A stretch of 64,000 nucleotides of DNA from Cyprinodon diabolis (taxonomy: Eukaryota > Chordata > Actinopteri > Cyprinodontiformes > Cyprinodontidae): NCBI GenBank assembly GCA_030533445.1, contig CM060070.1, forward strand, positions 37,198,501 through 37,262,500. Reading direction: 5' to 3'. Shown here piece by piece: positions 53,616 to 64,000 of the stretch (positions are counted from its first letter, which is position 1; the number at the start of each line of letters is the position of its first letter). Position numbers and translations under genes: made by a program. The notes below the pieces were generated by a model. That model searched no databases. It saw nothing but the letters and a program-made list of their open reading frames with translations, and was not told the origin of the DNA.

Positions 53616-55484
53616 GTTGTAATCATAATCTAAGGCTGATTCTGAATACCTCACATTGTAGCTCCCACCCTTCTCCTTTCGCAAGGTCAACAGTTAGAAC
53701 TCTATCCAGGGTAGGAAGGGATGGCTGTCCGCCTCACAGACGTTATTACACAACAGACGCAAAAGAACTACAAAAACCAAAAGTTGCACAAACATATAGA
53801 ACGGCTGAAGCTCCCTATTATTAAACCCAATGATATGAAGGTAAGGACATTAGCATGTGTCACAGTGTAAGGAAGTAATCCATTTTTGTTCAACTCCATG
53901 AGGAGGACTGTGCCTGTACATCATATCACACAAAGGATTATGGGAACCTGTAGAGCTCATAACAGCTGATAGCCATGTCAGGAGGTCCCTGTGCTAAATT
54001 GATGATGGGAAGAATCCTCCTTCTTACTCCCAAACCTACTTTATTTCTGCCACCACTATTCAGACAGCACTTGTTATGGTGACTGCTGACACTTTTCTGC
54101 TTCGGTTTAAGGGTCCACACCAGGATCAGACTTGGAACGATTGTCAGCCCTTGCATTTTTCCTTCTACACCAGCCGACTTATGGACCCCGCACTCCCCCC
54201 CAAAAAATAAAAAAATAAATAGAAGCACAATCAAATGCGTGCTTCTCAAATGTGAAACACAATACACATTGCGGATTAACCAATCTATATTCAAGCATCA
54301 CATAACGACCATCAGCAAGATTTTCCTTAACGCGGCTTTACTGGCTTTGGTTATTAACACAAACGCGACATTGACTGCTGCTGCATAACGTCCACACTTG
54401 CACGAAGCTAGCCAGACACCCACTCACACATACTAGGTCTACAACATAAGCCTGAGTGTTATAAAAACATAAACATGGAACAATACAATATACAGTAGAG
54501 GCAGACAGGCAGTTCTTCAAGAATGAATACATGAAAGCCCAGCAGTGTGTGAGCATTCCCAAATAATGTTAATGTAATGTAAATGTAAATAATGTAAACG
54601 GATGCAAAACCCCATCATGCACCGCAACGTATTTTTGCAAAATATTCTAAAATAAATTCACTAAATATAAGAGGAGCATCGTAGTTTGGTTTAAAGAAAG
54701 TATTTTGGTTGTATTATAATTTAGTTTGTTGCAAGGATTTTACAGTTTGAGGAAATTACGTCCAATATGCCATCCGTCACAAGGTTGTGCATGACAAGGA
54801 AGGGCTATATATACTGCATGCATAATTTAGGTTATTAACATTGTATTACTTCTTGAGCTCCTTGAGTTATATATTGTAACAGGTAGGAGCTTCAGCCTGA
54901 GAGTAAGTGTTGGGGTCGGTATGATTTAAGGAGGGCGGGCCCTCGTACTCTGAAATAGGGACCGGCCCAACGGGCAATGCCTGGTATCACAGATTACCAG
55001 TCTGAGTCTGGTCCTCACTGATTAGCCTTATTCAGAAGTAGCCTCTAATATACTAAGCCGACAAAGATGGACTTTTAACTTGACTCAGGTGCAGTTTTTT
55101 TTTTTTTTTTTTTTACCTCTTCTTGATGACTAATATGGCCGAAATGTACATGAAACAAAAATCAAGAAAGTCTGGCCTAAATGGTCCAATTAAACTCTAG
55201 CTGCCTTATCACTAGTTGTTTAAGCAGAAACCATTTTTTTCTGTGTTTTCTAAAATTAAAATACATTCAGGATGCGGGATATGTGAGCTCCCTTCTGGAT
55301 CGGCCATGCTTAAACATTTTTCTACTTATCTTGGACAAGTATCACTTTTTAATAATATATTTGGAAAACCTTTTTTCCTTAGGTTTCACTATAACTGTCT
55401 GCATTACTTAATACATAAAAAACAATGTTGAAAATGAAACCAAATCATAGGGTGTGTGAATATGTTGGATGTTTCTGTCCACAG
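53616..55484 (+). other. Intron 3, last part, no gene seen
   Basis: AT-rich intron ending with the CCACAG acceptor of exon D. A T17 run lies at 55097-55113. A GC-richer block at 54880-55020 (GGAGGGCGGGCCCTCG, GGGACCGGCCC) is unassigned. Open frames here have no family resemblance. Confidence 0.4.
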
Positions 55485-55679
55485 ATCCAGGTCTTTTCTG
55501 AGAAGCTCAAGGCTGCGGCGGAGAGAGCGCACGCCAAAAACCCAGTTCCTGGGAAAGCCAACGGAGTCCTGGTCCTTCAGCAGCCGATCTACATCGAGGC
55601 ATATGTGGGCGCCATGGCCTTTCTAGGAAACCAGAACAAACTGGGTTATTGCATGGCCCGAGGAAACCTTGGCTTTTAA
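55485..55679 (+). CDS. tprg1l: TPRG1/TPRG1L family protein, terminal coding exon D with stop codon
   Basis: After the acceptor CCACAG (AG at 55483-55484) the exon reads I-Q-V-F-S-E-K-L-K in phase 0. It continues through NPVPGKANGVLVL and IYIEAYVGAMAFLGN to Q-N-K-L-G-Y-C-M-A-R-G-N-L-G-F and TAA (55677-55679). The PxPGxANGVL and IE(A/T)YVG segments match TPRG1L. The GNxNKLGY..ARG.(I/L)GF ending matches TPRG1. Ending at GF is exactly where family members end, so the C-terminus is complete. A 3' UTR with AATAAA follows at 56112. Confidence 0.94.
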   Translation: MQVFSEKLKAAAERAHAKNPVPGKANGVLVLQQPIYIEAYVGAMAFLGNQNKLGYCMARGNLGF

Positions 55680-56135
55680 CCATTTGACTTTGTGAGGTTT
55701 AATCCAGTTTTTAAAACCATGAACCTGCTTTAGATGTTTTCAACAGGTCAGTAGAAATCTCACTGAAGGGGATTGTTTCTTTTTACTCATTTTTTAATAT
55801 GTAGTTCTTACCGCTGGTGTGTGGTAATGAGAAATATCCAGATTCCACCCCCCTCAGATGGTAATTCAACCCCCTCGCAATGAGACTCTTTTCTTCCTCC
55901 CTCTGTATTTATGTTAGGAGCTGATTCCCCATTCCATTCCGCCCCTTAGAGATTCACTGGAGCATAGGGGCTCATTTGTCAGCTTAGTTTTTATCACTCT
56001 GTGTATTTTTACAGTGCATACAGTTGAGGAATTTTCCCCCTGATTTGTGTCTCTGCAGCTTTTTTGTTTCTGAATGTTTTGGGCCCGGTGAGTTGTTCCC
56101 ACTGGCGTCATAATAAACTGTTTCCTACTTTTGGT
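55680..56135 (+). other. tprg1l: 3' UTR of the TPRG1/TPRG1L-family gene
   Basis: This is the non-coding sequence after the stop codon up to about 20 bases past a canonical AATAAA at 56112-56117, which is followed by a T-rich stretch. The cleavage site is inferred from that spacing, so the exact end is uncertain. A T-rich pyrimidine tract occurs near 55775-55800. No transposon is recognised inside it. Confidence 0.6.
56112..56117 (+). promoter_or_regulatory. Polyadenylation signal AATAAA
   Basis: Canonical AATAAA about 430 bases after the stop codon of the host gene, followed within 10-40 bases by TGTTTCC and TTTTGGTTTCTTCT, which could serve as the U/GU-rich downstream element. It is the first canonical signal after the stop codon, so it is the likely main site. 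Confidence 0.65.
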
Positions 56136-56411
56136 TTCTTCTAAGACTTGGCAGCATGTGAATTTTTATTTTTTTATGTCAAATATTTTAAAACTGGCTA
56201 ACGGCTACTGTATCTTAACATGAAAGCATACATTTATCTATGTCTGCATGAGAAGGAAAGCTGCTAAAAATGTCTCTAAATGACTAATGAATGATTTTAA
56301 GAGGTGTTTATGAAGATTTTGTTGAATACAAATTTTGTTTGGCTGATTATCATCCGTTGGTCGGTAAAATTGGCCAAAGCTGAAAATGTTTTCTTGATTT
56401 TGTAAGTATTT

Positions 56412-56498
56412 TTAATTTTAATCAATTTGTATGACTAAATAATCTTAATTTTAATCAATTTGTATGACTAAATAATCTTAATTTTAATCAATTTGTAC
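56412..56498 (+). repeat. 33-bp tandem repeat, about 2.6 copies
   Basis: The unit TTAATTTTAATCAATTTGTA followed by TGACTAAATAATC starts at 56412, 56445 and 56478 (third unit incomplete). Units are identical as far as they go. It is just past the 3' UTR. Confidence 0.92.
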
Positions 56499-56639
56499 TT
56501 CTGAATACTATAAGGTTCTATTAAAACTGAATATCAACTGCTATGACTGGAAATATGTGATTAAATTGTTTTACAACACGTGTTATTTTTATTACTTGTT
56601 TTTTTTGCATTGGCCTGTAGAAAAATGCACATACCAAAT

Positions 56640-57443
56640 GGCTCACAATGGGACTGTGGATGAGATTACTGCGCGTACGCATCTCCGCAGCATTGGCATG
56701 GTGCTCCACAGGCGCAGAGGTCGGGGTTCTCCGTTAGGGCGTCAGGGCGACATGGCATTTAGAACGTCGGACAGCACTTCTGAAAAACGAGATTGGGAGA
56801 TCCCAGCTCTCGCTGCAACCGTACGCTAGAATGACCCAGATGCAAAAAAGTGCAATGTTGCAAGGAGTTTTGTGATATCTGGTATGTGGTGGGTCCTCCT
56901 TGTGGCTGGCTCCAAATCCATTCGGAGTTCCCCCAACAGCTCCAAAATGGCAATGCTGGATAAACGATATGTTTTGATGATTGTTTCCTCGTTCATTCCA
57001 AAAATATTCACACGGAGTGAAAAAATGCGTTCTCTGCGTCTCCTTGCTTCATTTCGATGTCTCCTTCTTGCGACATTAACCGCTGCCATGTGCGCGCAAT
57101 TACGCATACAGACCATTTGCACCTTCTTTTGAAACGTGTTAAATATAGAGTCAGATACCGTTAGCAAAATTGCTTTCAGGTTTGATAAATCACTTTGCGA
57201 GTGCTAAATTAATATATTTACATGTTCTCCTCCCAAAAGACGCACTTTTGCGTGTAAACGCCCCATATTGCATATTCATTGCAGAAAAAGTACTAAATGG
57301 ATAAGAGGCGCTATTTAGCACGTTTTAAAGACCAAATCCTTTTAGCACGCTGTTGATAGATCAGTTTGTACATTTTTTAGCGTGCGCAGTGAAATAGCTC
57401 ACGTTTTTATACACGCAAACCTTTGATAAATCCGGCCCTTTAT
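56640..57443 (-). mobile_element. Harbinger-type transposon relic, one end visible
   Basis: The right end reads, on the - strand, GGGCCGGATTTATCAAAGGT, a Harbinger-like terminus. The sequence between it and the transposase remnant includes GCACGCTAAAAAATGTACAA- and GCGTGCTAAAAGG-type motifs. The left side is decayed, with no matching terminus found, so the start is approximate. Confidence 0.65.
56690..57167 (-). pseudogene. Harbinger (HARBI1-like) transposase remnant, N-terminal half
   Basis: The - strand open frame 57167-56826 includes RRRRERIFSLRVNIFGMNEE, IIKTYRLSSIAILELLGELR, DLEPATRRTHHIPDITKLLA and TLHFFASGSF. This order is characteristic of the region before the catalytic domain in PIF/Harbinger transposases and their domesticated relative HARBI1. 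Directly after GSF the frame meets TAG where Gln is usual. The same frame continues R-T-V-A-A-R-A-G-I-S-Q-S-R-F and then VLSDVLNAMSP before another stop. The DDE catalytic region is missing or unrecognisable. It is an inactive fragment. An intact domesticated gene is unlikely given the stops. Confidence 0.8.
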
Positions 57444-60400
57444 GTGCAAGTAAACCAGTTTTATTTGTTACTGCACGCTCCTTTAATGAAACTAATTATA
57501 GTTATAATTTAGTCATCTTTTGTCATTTACATTTTTGTTTAATCATACAATATTTTAGGGTTTTTACTTGGGTAAATAGTGATTTTTTTTTATACTATTA
57601 TTGCAAAATACAATTTGTAAATGGAAATTTGAAATTAGAAAAAGAGACAATCCAGAAATGAAACTTTGAAAATCTGCTTGCTTCTGTCAGCCATAATGCA
57701 TTTCTTTCAGTTTTTTACAAATTATATATTTTCATATTTCATTGTAAAAAAATAAATAAATAAATGAATATATTATTTTAGATTGAGTTCTAAAAATTGC
57801 TTTTTTTCCCCCCAAATTGCATTTTAGAGACCCCATTCTCCTGAGGGCAGGCTTTCCTCTTATCTCAGGAGCAAATGGTTATATTGAGAGTGAAGAGAAT
57901 ATGATCTACACTCAGAGAAGAATAAAACTCAATCTGAAAAAGAGAAATCTGGGGAAAACATTTTACAATGTAAAATGAGATTTTTTTTAAAATGGGATCT
58001 GATAAAACAGCCAAGTTACTCTGAAAAGCTTTTTCTTGAGCAAGAAGCTTTCAAAGTTTCATATCTGGAATTTCTTTTCTTTTTTCACTGAAAAAAAAAA
58101 ACATCCTCTTAGCTTGAAATAATGATGGAACAAAATTCACTCCACAGATGGTACTTTTTACAAAAGTTCAAAAGAATAATATTAGTTACAGCATCAGTTT
58201 TTCTGTTGTTTTTTTTTTATTTGACAATACATCACTTTCAATTCAGCCACTTTTAGAAATCATTCACAAATGTGTTGCTCTCCAGTCCACTGAAAGGGTG
58301 CACACAACGATCCATAATAGTGTTAACTTTGATGTTCTACTTGGTTTTAGTGTACGTTTGGATCTGGTTTATTAAAAAGTAAAATCTTGTAAAGTGCAAA
58401 CAAGGATCTAGACCATTAAAATCTATTTAGCTGTGCCCCTGTCATAAATTCATTTTATTTTCCATTACTTAATGATCATTTGATTGTCAGGATGAAAGTT
58501 CATTGATCTCTGCAGAATGCCAGTAGTCAAATGAACTGAATTACTTAGAATATATAGCTCTTGCTGCTATCAGTTAAAGTATGCAGTGAATTTTCATTAG
58601 TGCAGACAGAGGGTTTGCATACAGTAGCATGAAAGTTAAAGTATAGGTCACCTTCCTGTCTTTTAAATAGATTTATTTTCATTCAGTTTGCATAGATTTG
58701 CAATTTATTATTGAGCAAATTAATGAAAGTTTGGTGCATTTTAAAATAAAACCTACTAAAACATGATATTAAATGCATCCATAGAAGTTTTTGAAGGTAT
58801 GATATTAAAATAAAGTAGAAAATATGCTAGGTACAGTAGGTAATGAAAATTTATTATTTTCTTTATCAATTCTTTTCTAATGAGACCATGAAACTAAATC
58901 TCACAAGATATCGACCAACAATCAAGTAATCCACAAACAAAGAGAAATCAAATTAAAATTGACCAAATTAGCTATAAGTACCAAGTGACTCCAGTTATAA
59001 GATATATAAAGAACTGTATTAAATACTTTGAGGAAAAGCCTTTTAATGACAACCGTGATTTGTGTCCTGTATGAAGTAACTATTCACATACCCATCTGTG
59101 ACCTCAGGCAGAATGGCTAAGAAGAGAATTTTTCAATATGCTCTGATCTTTCGCTCTTTCTTTAGGTTTTCAGTTTGATAAAGTTGCTCTAGTGATTGAT
59201 CAGGCCCTCCAGCAGTTTTTTTCAAACTAGTTAAACATTTCCTTATCTGTGTGTTTGGGAACAGCGTCTTGTTTGGGAATCCGCTCTTCTTATTTTCAGA
59301 TTCTTATCAAGAATTTCCCCACAACAAAATTTTCCCAACTGCAAATGTCACTTCAGGAATTATGTGTTTTAGGTAATGAGCAGAACCGTTCTTCCTTAAA
59401 CACAGAGCAATCCAGAGAGATTGACCTCACTAGATTATATTTTTTTCCAGCAAAGTTTAAACAGGCTTCAAAGTGCTTGTATTTTTAGCAGTGGAGACTG
59501 GTGTATTAAATGTACATAGAAGCCATTTGGTTGAATGCTTTACATTCATGAAGCTGGAGCTTATATTTACTAAGCTGTAAGAAGTGGCTTTTGTAAACTT
59601 TGAATTCATTTTTCAAAATCTTCAGGCAGATATCATACAGAGGTTTCTGACATGAGTGGTTTATGGTAAAAATTTCTCTTTCTCTACTTCCAGGTTCTAC
59701 TTGCTGCAACATTTGGAAGTTTAGAAATCCATTCTATTAGTTTGTTTTTCAACAAAAGCTACTTTAAGGCCTTTCTTTTATTAATTGAATGCTCTGCACA
59801 GTGCTTGACTAATGCAAACCTTTATGCATGTAAACGGGTAATATTAATCAAGCTGATTGGGATTTGCATAAAAGCAGAAAGACTTTTTAAATACTGACCC
59901 CTGTCAGCAGGTTGTTTTGGCCTTCATTACCTTTCAAACATCCTTTTCATGAGTTCGGCAGCTTTTCTATCGGTCATTCTAATTTAGTTTTACCAGTAGC
60001 TTCATTTCTGGTATGATTTGCTTTAACTTATGCCCTCCAACCCTAACCAACTAATTAACTCCAAAACCCTGCAGAGGTTTCTCACTGTCGGTCAGTGGGT
60101 TAAACAACTCCGGAATAATCTCAGCTGTAGTTTGCAGGTTATTTGGAGGATCTGACATAAGGGTGAATCTCTCCCCGCTGTGTTGATCACCAGCTGTTTG
60201 AAATTTTTACATCTTGCCTGTAAAACTACAGTACATTGTTTTTAATATATATATGTATATAAAATATGTATTTTTCTTTTTTTCTTTTACAAAACTGTCA
60301 AGATAGGTATCATCATATATTCCCTGGAAATATAATTCTTTATTTTTGGAAAATTCTTTATTTTTAGCATTATAAACAACATGAATTATAGTAGTATTTT

Positions 60401-63400
60401 GGTAATTGTATATAAAGCAAGCTGTGGAAAAAAAGCTTTGGTTCTGTCAAATGTTTTATTTACAGTTTCCCATTTTCATTCTATCAAGGAAGGTATTGAT
60501 GCAACCAATTACACCGAAAAAAATAAGCCCTAATGAATACACAAATACACTATTTGATATTAAAGATAAACAGTAGTGTTTGAATAAAGAATAAGAATGG
60601 AAAACACATCAAAATGTTCCAACTGCATTAATTTAAAGTGTCCCCATCGGGAGACAAGGTTAAGTAGGAAGTTACCCGGCAATCTGTGCAGCTGCGATTC
60701 TTCAAGGTAAATTATAAGGCTGAGTTCATCACCTTTGGTTTTGTGTATCATGACCTGAGGGTTGGTAAGGGTTAACATGTTTCCTGCCAGAATGAGGACG
60801 TGTCTCTTTTCCTTCATCAAGTACCGCTTTGGCCCAGAGCAAATCTCCTCATTCATATTTCTGCCCTTTAAGGTGTACAAGCTGCTCAGAAAACAGGATT
60901 AACAGGCAGTTAAATGCAAGCTCATTAGTTGTTTTTTTCAAACCTACAACAGTTTGAGTCATTGGGTCATGATAGAAAATATAAATGTGCTTTTATTTTG
61001 TTTCCATGGTGATCATTTTGACCTTTTAGTATTTTTTCTCTCTCCGTAATCACCATGATTTTGTATTTACTGTAAGTAGTAGAAGAGCATGAAGCATGTG
61101 GCCTCACCTGAATACTCCTCCATTATGTGTTAATGTCACAATTCAGGATGAATAGAAACAGGTCTGAGTTTAGATGTGCGTGCAGGATACAGGGGCGTGT
61201 TGCTGAGAATCATTTACCCTTTGTCCTCAAATGATCCTCTTTTTTTTTCCTTCCCTCTTTTGGAGATCATTCCGTTCAGCCCCTAAGGTAAAACAACAGA
61301 GTTAGAGCTTTGCTTCGCTCTTAAGATTTACATGACAGCTCTGTACTCGCGGCTAAGACAGGACATAATAGTGCGATTACCACTGAGTGAAAGGACGGCA
61401 AACACAAAGTGACCACAAGGACCGGCAAAGTGACCACAAACACTACTTCATAATAGGGAGAGGCAAAAAAAAGACAGTAGAGCAAACATAGAGATGGAAA
61501 ATGGCTTAAAACTAAACAAAAACAACATATAACCCAAGATATAACTTTAGAGTTCTTCTAATATTAAAATCAGCTTACATACTTGCAATGTTCATACCTG
61601 CATTGATTTCCAATCAGGATGTGATAAACTGCTGTAAAATGATGTAAGAACTTCTTAATTTTTTTAAACGTTTTACATGAATCTGAGGGGAAAAAAGCAA
61701 TCTAATGCTTCTAAATTTTAACTATGTGTGCATTAAAGTCCTTTTAACCAGGTGCACATCAGCCCTTTTCTAACTTGGCCAAGATAAGTGAGTTCAGTGA
61801 TAGCAACCACATTCCTTTCTGCAGAGGTAGGCTGTTGCCTCAGGCTAGACAAATATACTAAGCGCTAGTTCCATTTTTTTTTCACACCAGTAAAACATCA
61901 AAAGATGTCAACTCTCATTTTGTGCTTTTTGGCTGACAACCAGTAGGAGCCAATACGCAAAACAGGTCACTATAATGATAGAGCGTTAATTCTGACATTT
62001 ATAAAAAAGTGATTAATAACTCTAAACTCATACTTTAGTTTTTTTATTTTTATGAAGTTCTGTGAATAGCCAAAAGGCAGTTGATATTTCATCGGCTTTG
62101 GAGGTCTTTATTTATCATAAATCCAGACTAGTTAGCTCAGTCAGCGAAAGCTAACAGATAATGAAGACGATTTCTAAAATAACTAGCCTTTTAAAGATCA
62201 TATCAATTGAGATTAATAGTTTTTTTTATGAACCTTTGAAGGTCCAGTTCAAATTCTTTCCTTAATTATTTTCTACCATTTATCCATTAATATGTTTTGC
62301 CATTTCATTCCTTTCTATTTTCCATTTCTTACATTGAAAGATAAAGATTTTTTTTCATAAATGTATGTAAATTCCTTTACATACAGTTTACATACAGGCC
62401 AACACTCCCCCTGCTTTGTTGTTTCTGTTTTATGGAAACACATTTTACATTTAGTTTAATTAACAATTTTAATGTTAGTCTGCCTGGGACAGAGGAGTCA
62501 GAAGTACTCACATTCTTTACTCAAGGTACCGATACCTGTGCTTTAGTTAAAAATAAAATAGTACAAAGGTAAAATGAATTTTTGCCCCGAATAATAAAAA
62601 ACCCAGTTCCTCTTTTGCTCACTAGGTGGTAAAAAAAAACAAAAAACCCTAAGAAATACAGATTTAGTTTATTTTGCTCTAAATGAAAATTTGAGACAAG
62701 ATATTATGGAATAAACTGAACATAAATCCTGCAGTTGAATACTTTAAAGTTTACGTTGGTTTTCACAGTTGAAAAAGAAACATGTACCTATAAAAATCAA
62801 ATAAATCAGTGGGGAATGTGTCGCGTCTCCGATTCTGATCCAATGTTTCCAGCGTCCTGTCGTCATCCATTTCTCTATCAGTGTTTTCTTTAAACTAATT
62901 AGGCTTCAACTGGACACATTATCTTTACACTTTGGATTTTTCCTGTTTTGTTTTGGTTGTTACATCATTACCTATCTAAATAAATAGGAGGCCGGGTTTG
63001 AAAAGGGCAAAAGTAGAAAGTTAAAAAATTAAAAAGCTCTATGAAAAATAAATGAAGTATAGAACAGATTCGGAAAAAATGCTAATTGGTGGAAAATCTT
63101 TTAACCTTAATTTCTGTGTAAATACCCATTAACAGAATTGATCAGTGCAGTTGTAACAATGAGTTAAAAAATATAGTTTGCCTTCATCTCCAATTTGTTT
63201 TATAGTCATTTTTACACAGATTTTCCTGGCGTAGTATTTGTTGCTTGTTAGAATATAATAAAAAATCTGTTTATTGTCCCACAATGGGGAAACAGTGTGG
63301 TTGTTCAGCAGCAAAAGATTCAAGCAAAAATGGTCACACAATGTGGACCTGAAAAAAAGTGTATAAAAATAACAGAACTGAGAGTTTACAAATAAATGCA

Positions 63401-64000
63401 ATACTGCACTGTTATTGTTGCCATATTTACAATAAAGTTCATATAAAATGACCACTGCTTTTTGTTACAAGAGTTATAAAAATGTTAGGAACTTTAATAT
63501 GTCAGTAAAATGTTATCCTCAAATGTTTTTGTTAAGTTTTAATCCATATTAAATGCCTGGTGGGTCAATTTTTAAATGTATTTTAGTCCCCCCCTGGTCT
63601 CTGTGCTTGGATCATTTTGACGGAAAGTTCCTATTTTTGAACTGTTTCTGTTTTCCTATTACGTTCCTGGAAGTAGCATGCGTTATTGAACGGCTCTATG
63701 TAATTAAACGCTAGAATGCAAAGAAGCATGACTTGTAGGAAACATAATTAAATCCCCGATAAACTAATTAGCTGCCAAACGTGCCACCTGTTGCATAGGC
63801 GGTCAGGGATAAGTGGTTTTGTTGGGAGGTCAAGGCCACCTTCCCTCCCAGCGGAAGTCTTCATGTCTGACTCGACAGGTCCAAGTGGTTATTTTGCCTG
63901 AATGCGGTGCGAGGATGTGTTTCCCCGTGCCCTGCAGTGGAACCAGAAAGTGAGAGGCTTAAAAACCTGCCCATCAGAACCTGTGACCCCGGATGGCCTC
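57444..64000 (+). other. Intergenic DNA downstream of the host gene, no gene seen
   Basis: AT-rich intergenic sequence with poly-A/T runs. It includes the repeat at 57821-58110, a short direct repeat (CAAAGTGACCACAA twice near 61405-61440), and two less AT-rich blocks (60590-60900 and 63590-64000) flagged below as possible conserved non-coding DNA or exons. No spliced gene, RNA gene or clear transposon could be supported. Confidence 0.4.
57821..58110 (+). repeat. Diverged dispersed repeat, partner of 468-760
   Basis: Shares ordered blocks with 468-760 (TGCATTTTAGAGACCC, a purine-rich AGAGAAGAATAAAAC tract, ATCTGATAAAACAGCCAAGT, GCAAGAAGCTTTCAAA). Same orientation. Old and unclassified. Confidence 0.45.

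Overview
The window looks like one long stretch of a teleost fish chromosome. It has spliced exons with GT-AG borders, very large AT-rich introns, and typical fish mobile DNA: Tc1/mariner elements, a DIRS-type retrotransposon, hAT- and Harbinger-like MITEs, a LINE fragment and SINE-like repeats. No operons, bacterial genes, CRISPR arrays, rRNA or tRNA genes were seen. The species cannot be fixed; the repeats fit an acanthomorph (spiny-rayed) fish.

Only one host gene is supported. It lies on the + strand and belongs to the TPRG1/TPRG1L family (p63-regulated gene 1, a hSac2-type domain). Four coding exons (1514-1605, 9818-9994, 47139-47292, 55485-55679) join with matching splice phases. They give the last ~204 residues, a stop codon, and a 3' UTR with a polyadenylation signal at 56112. 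The first exon(s) are outside the window, to the left. The introns are about 8.2, 37.1 and 8.2 kb.

The introns are full of transposons. Intron 1 holds a MITE with GGCTACG ends (2374-2948), a 5'-truncated LINE with a perfect 12-bp target duplication (3794-4512), and a dead Tc1 element (6307-7827). Intron 2 holds a Harbinger-like MITE (10116-10845), a Tc1 element with intact transposase and ~210-bp inverted repeats (11658-13269), and a DIRS retrotransposon (19429-24984). It also holds a long inverted-repeat element split by a dead Tc1 copy (26232-28986), a Tc1 copy on the - strand (30927-32174), and several MITEs including a hAT-type one with an 8-bp duplication (39579-40262). Intron 3 holds a second copy of the 1248-bp Tc1 element in opposite orientation (48645-49892), apparently identical to the first, and a SINE-like repeat nested in a MITE (52862-53614). 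A decayed Harbinger transposase lies just beyond the 3' UTR. From 57.4 to 64 kb no gene is seen.

The most informative object is the DIRS element. It keeps open gag and RT/RNase H/methyltransferase-like frames and a tyrosine recombinase with one apparent frameshift. It also has inverted terminal repeats, an internal complementary region that is the reverse complement of both ends joined at an AAC trinucleotide, and a ~55-bp tandem repeat array in its leader.
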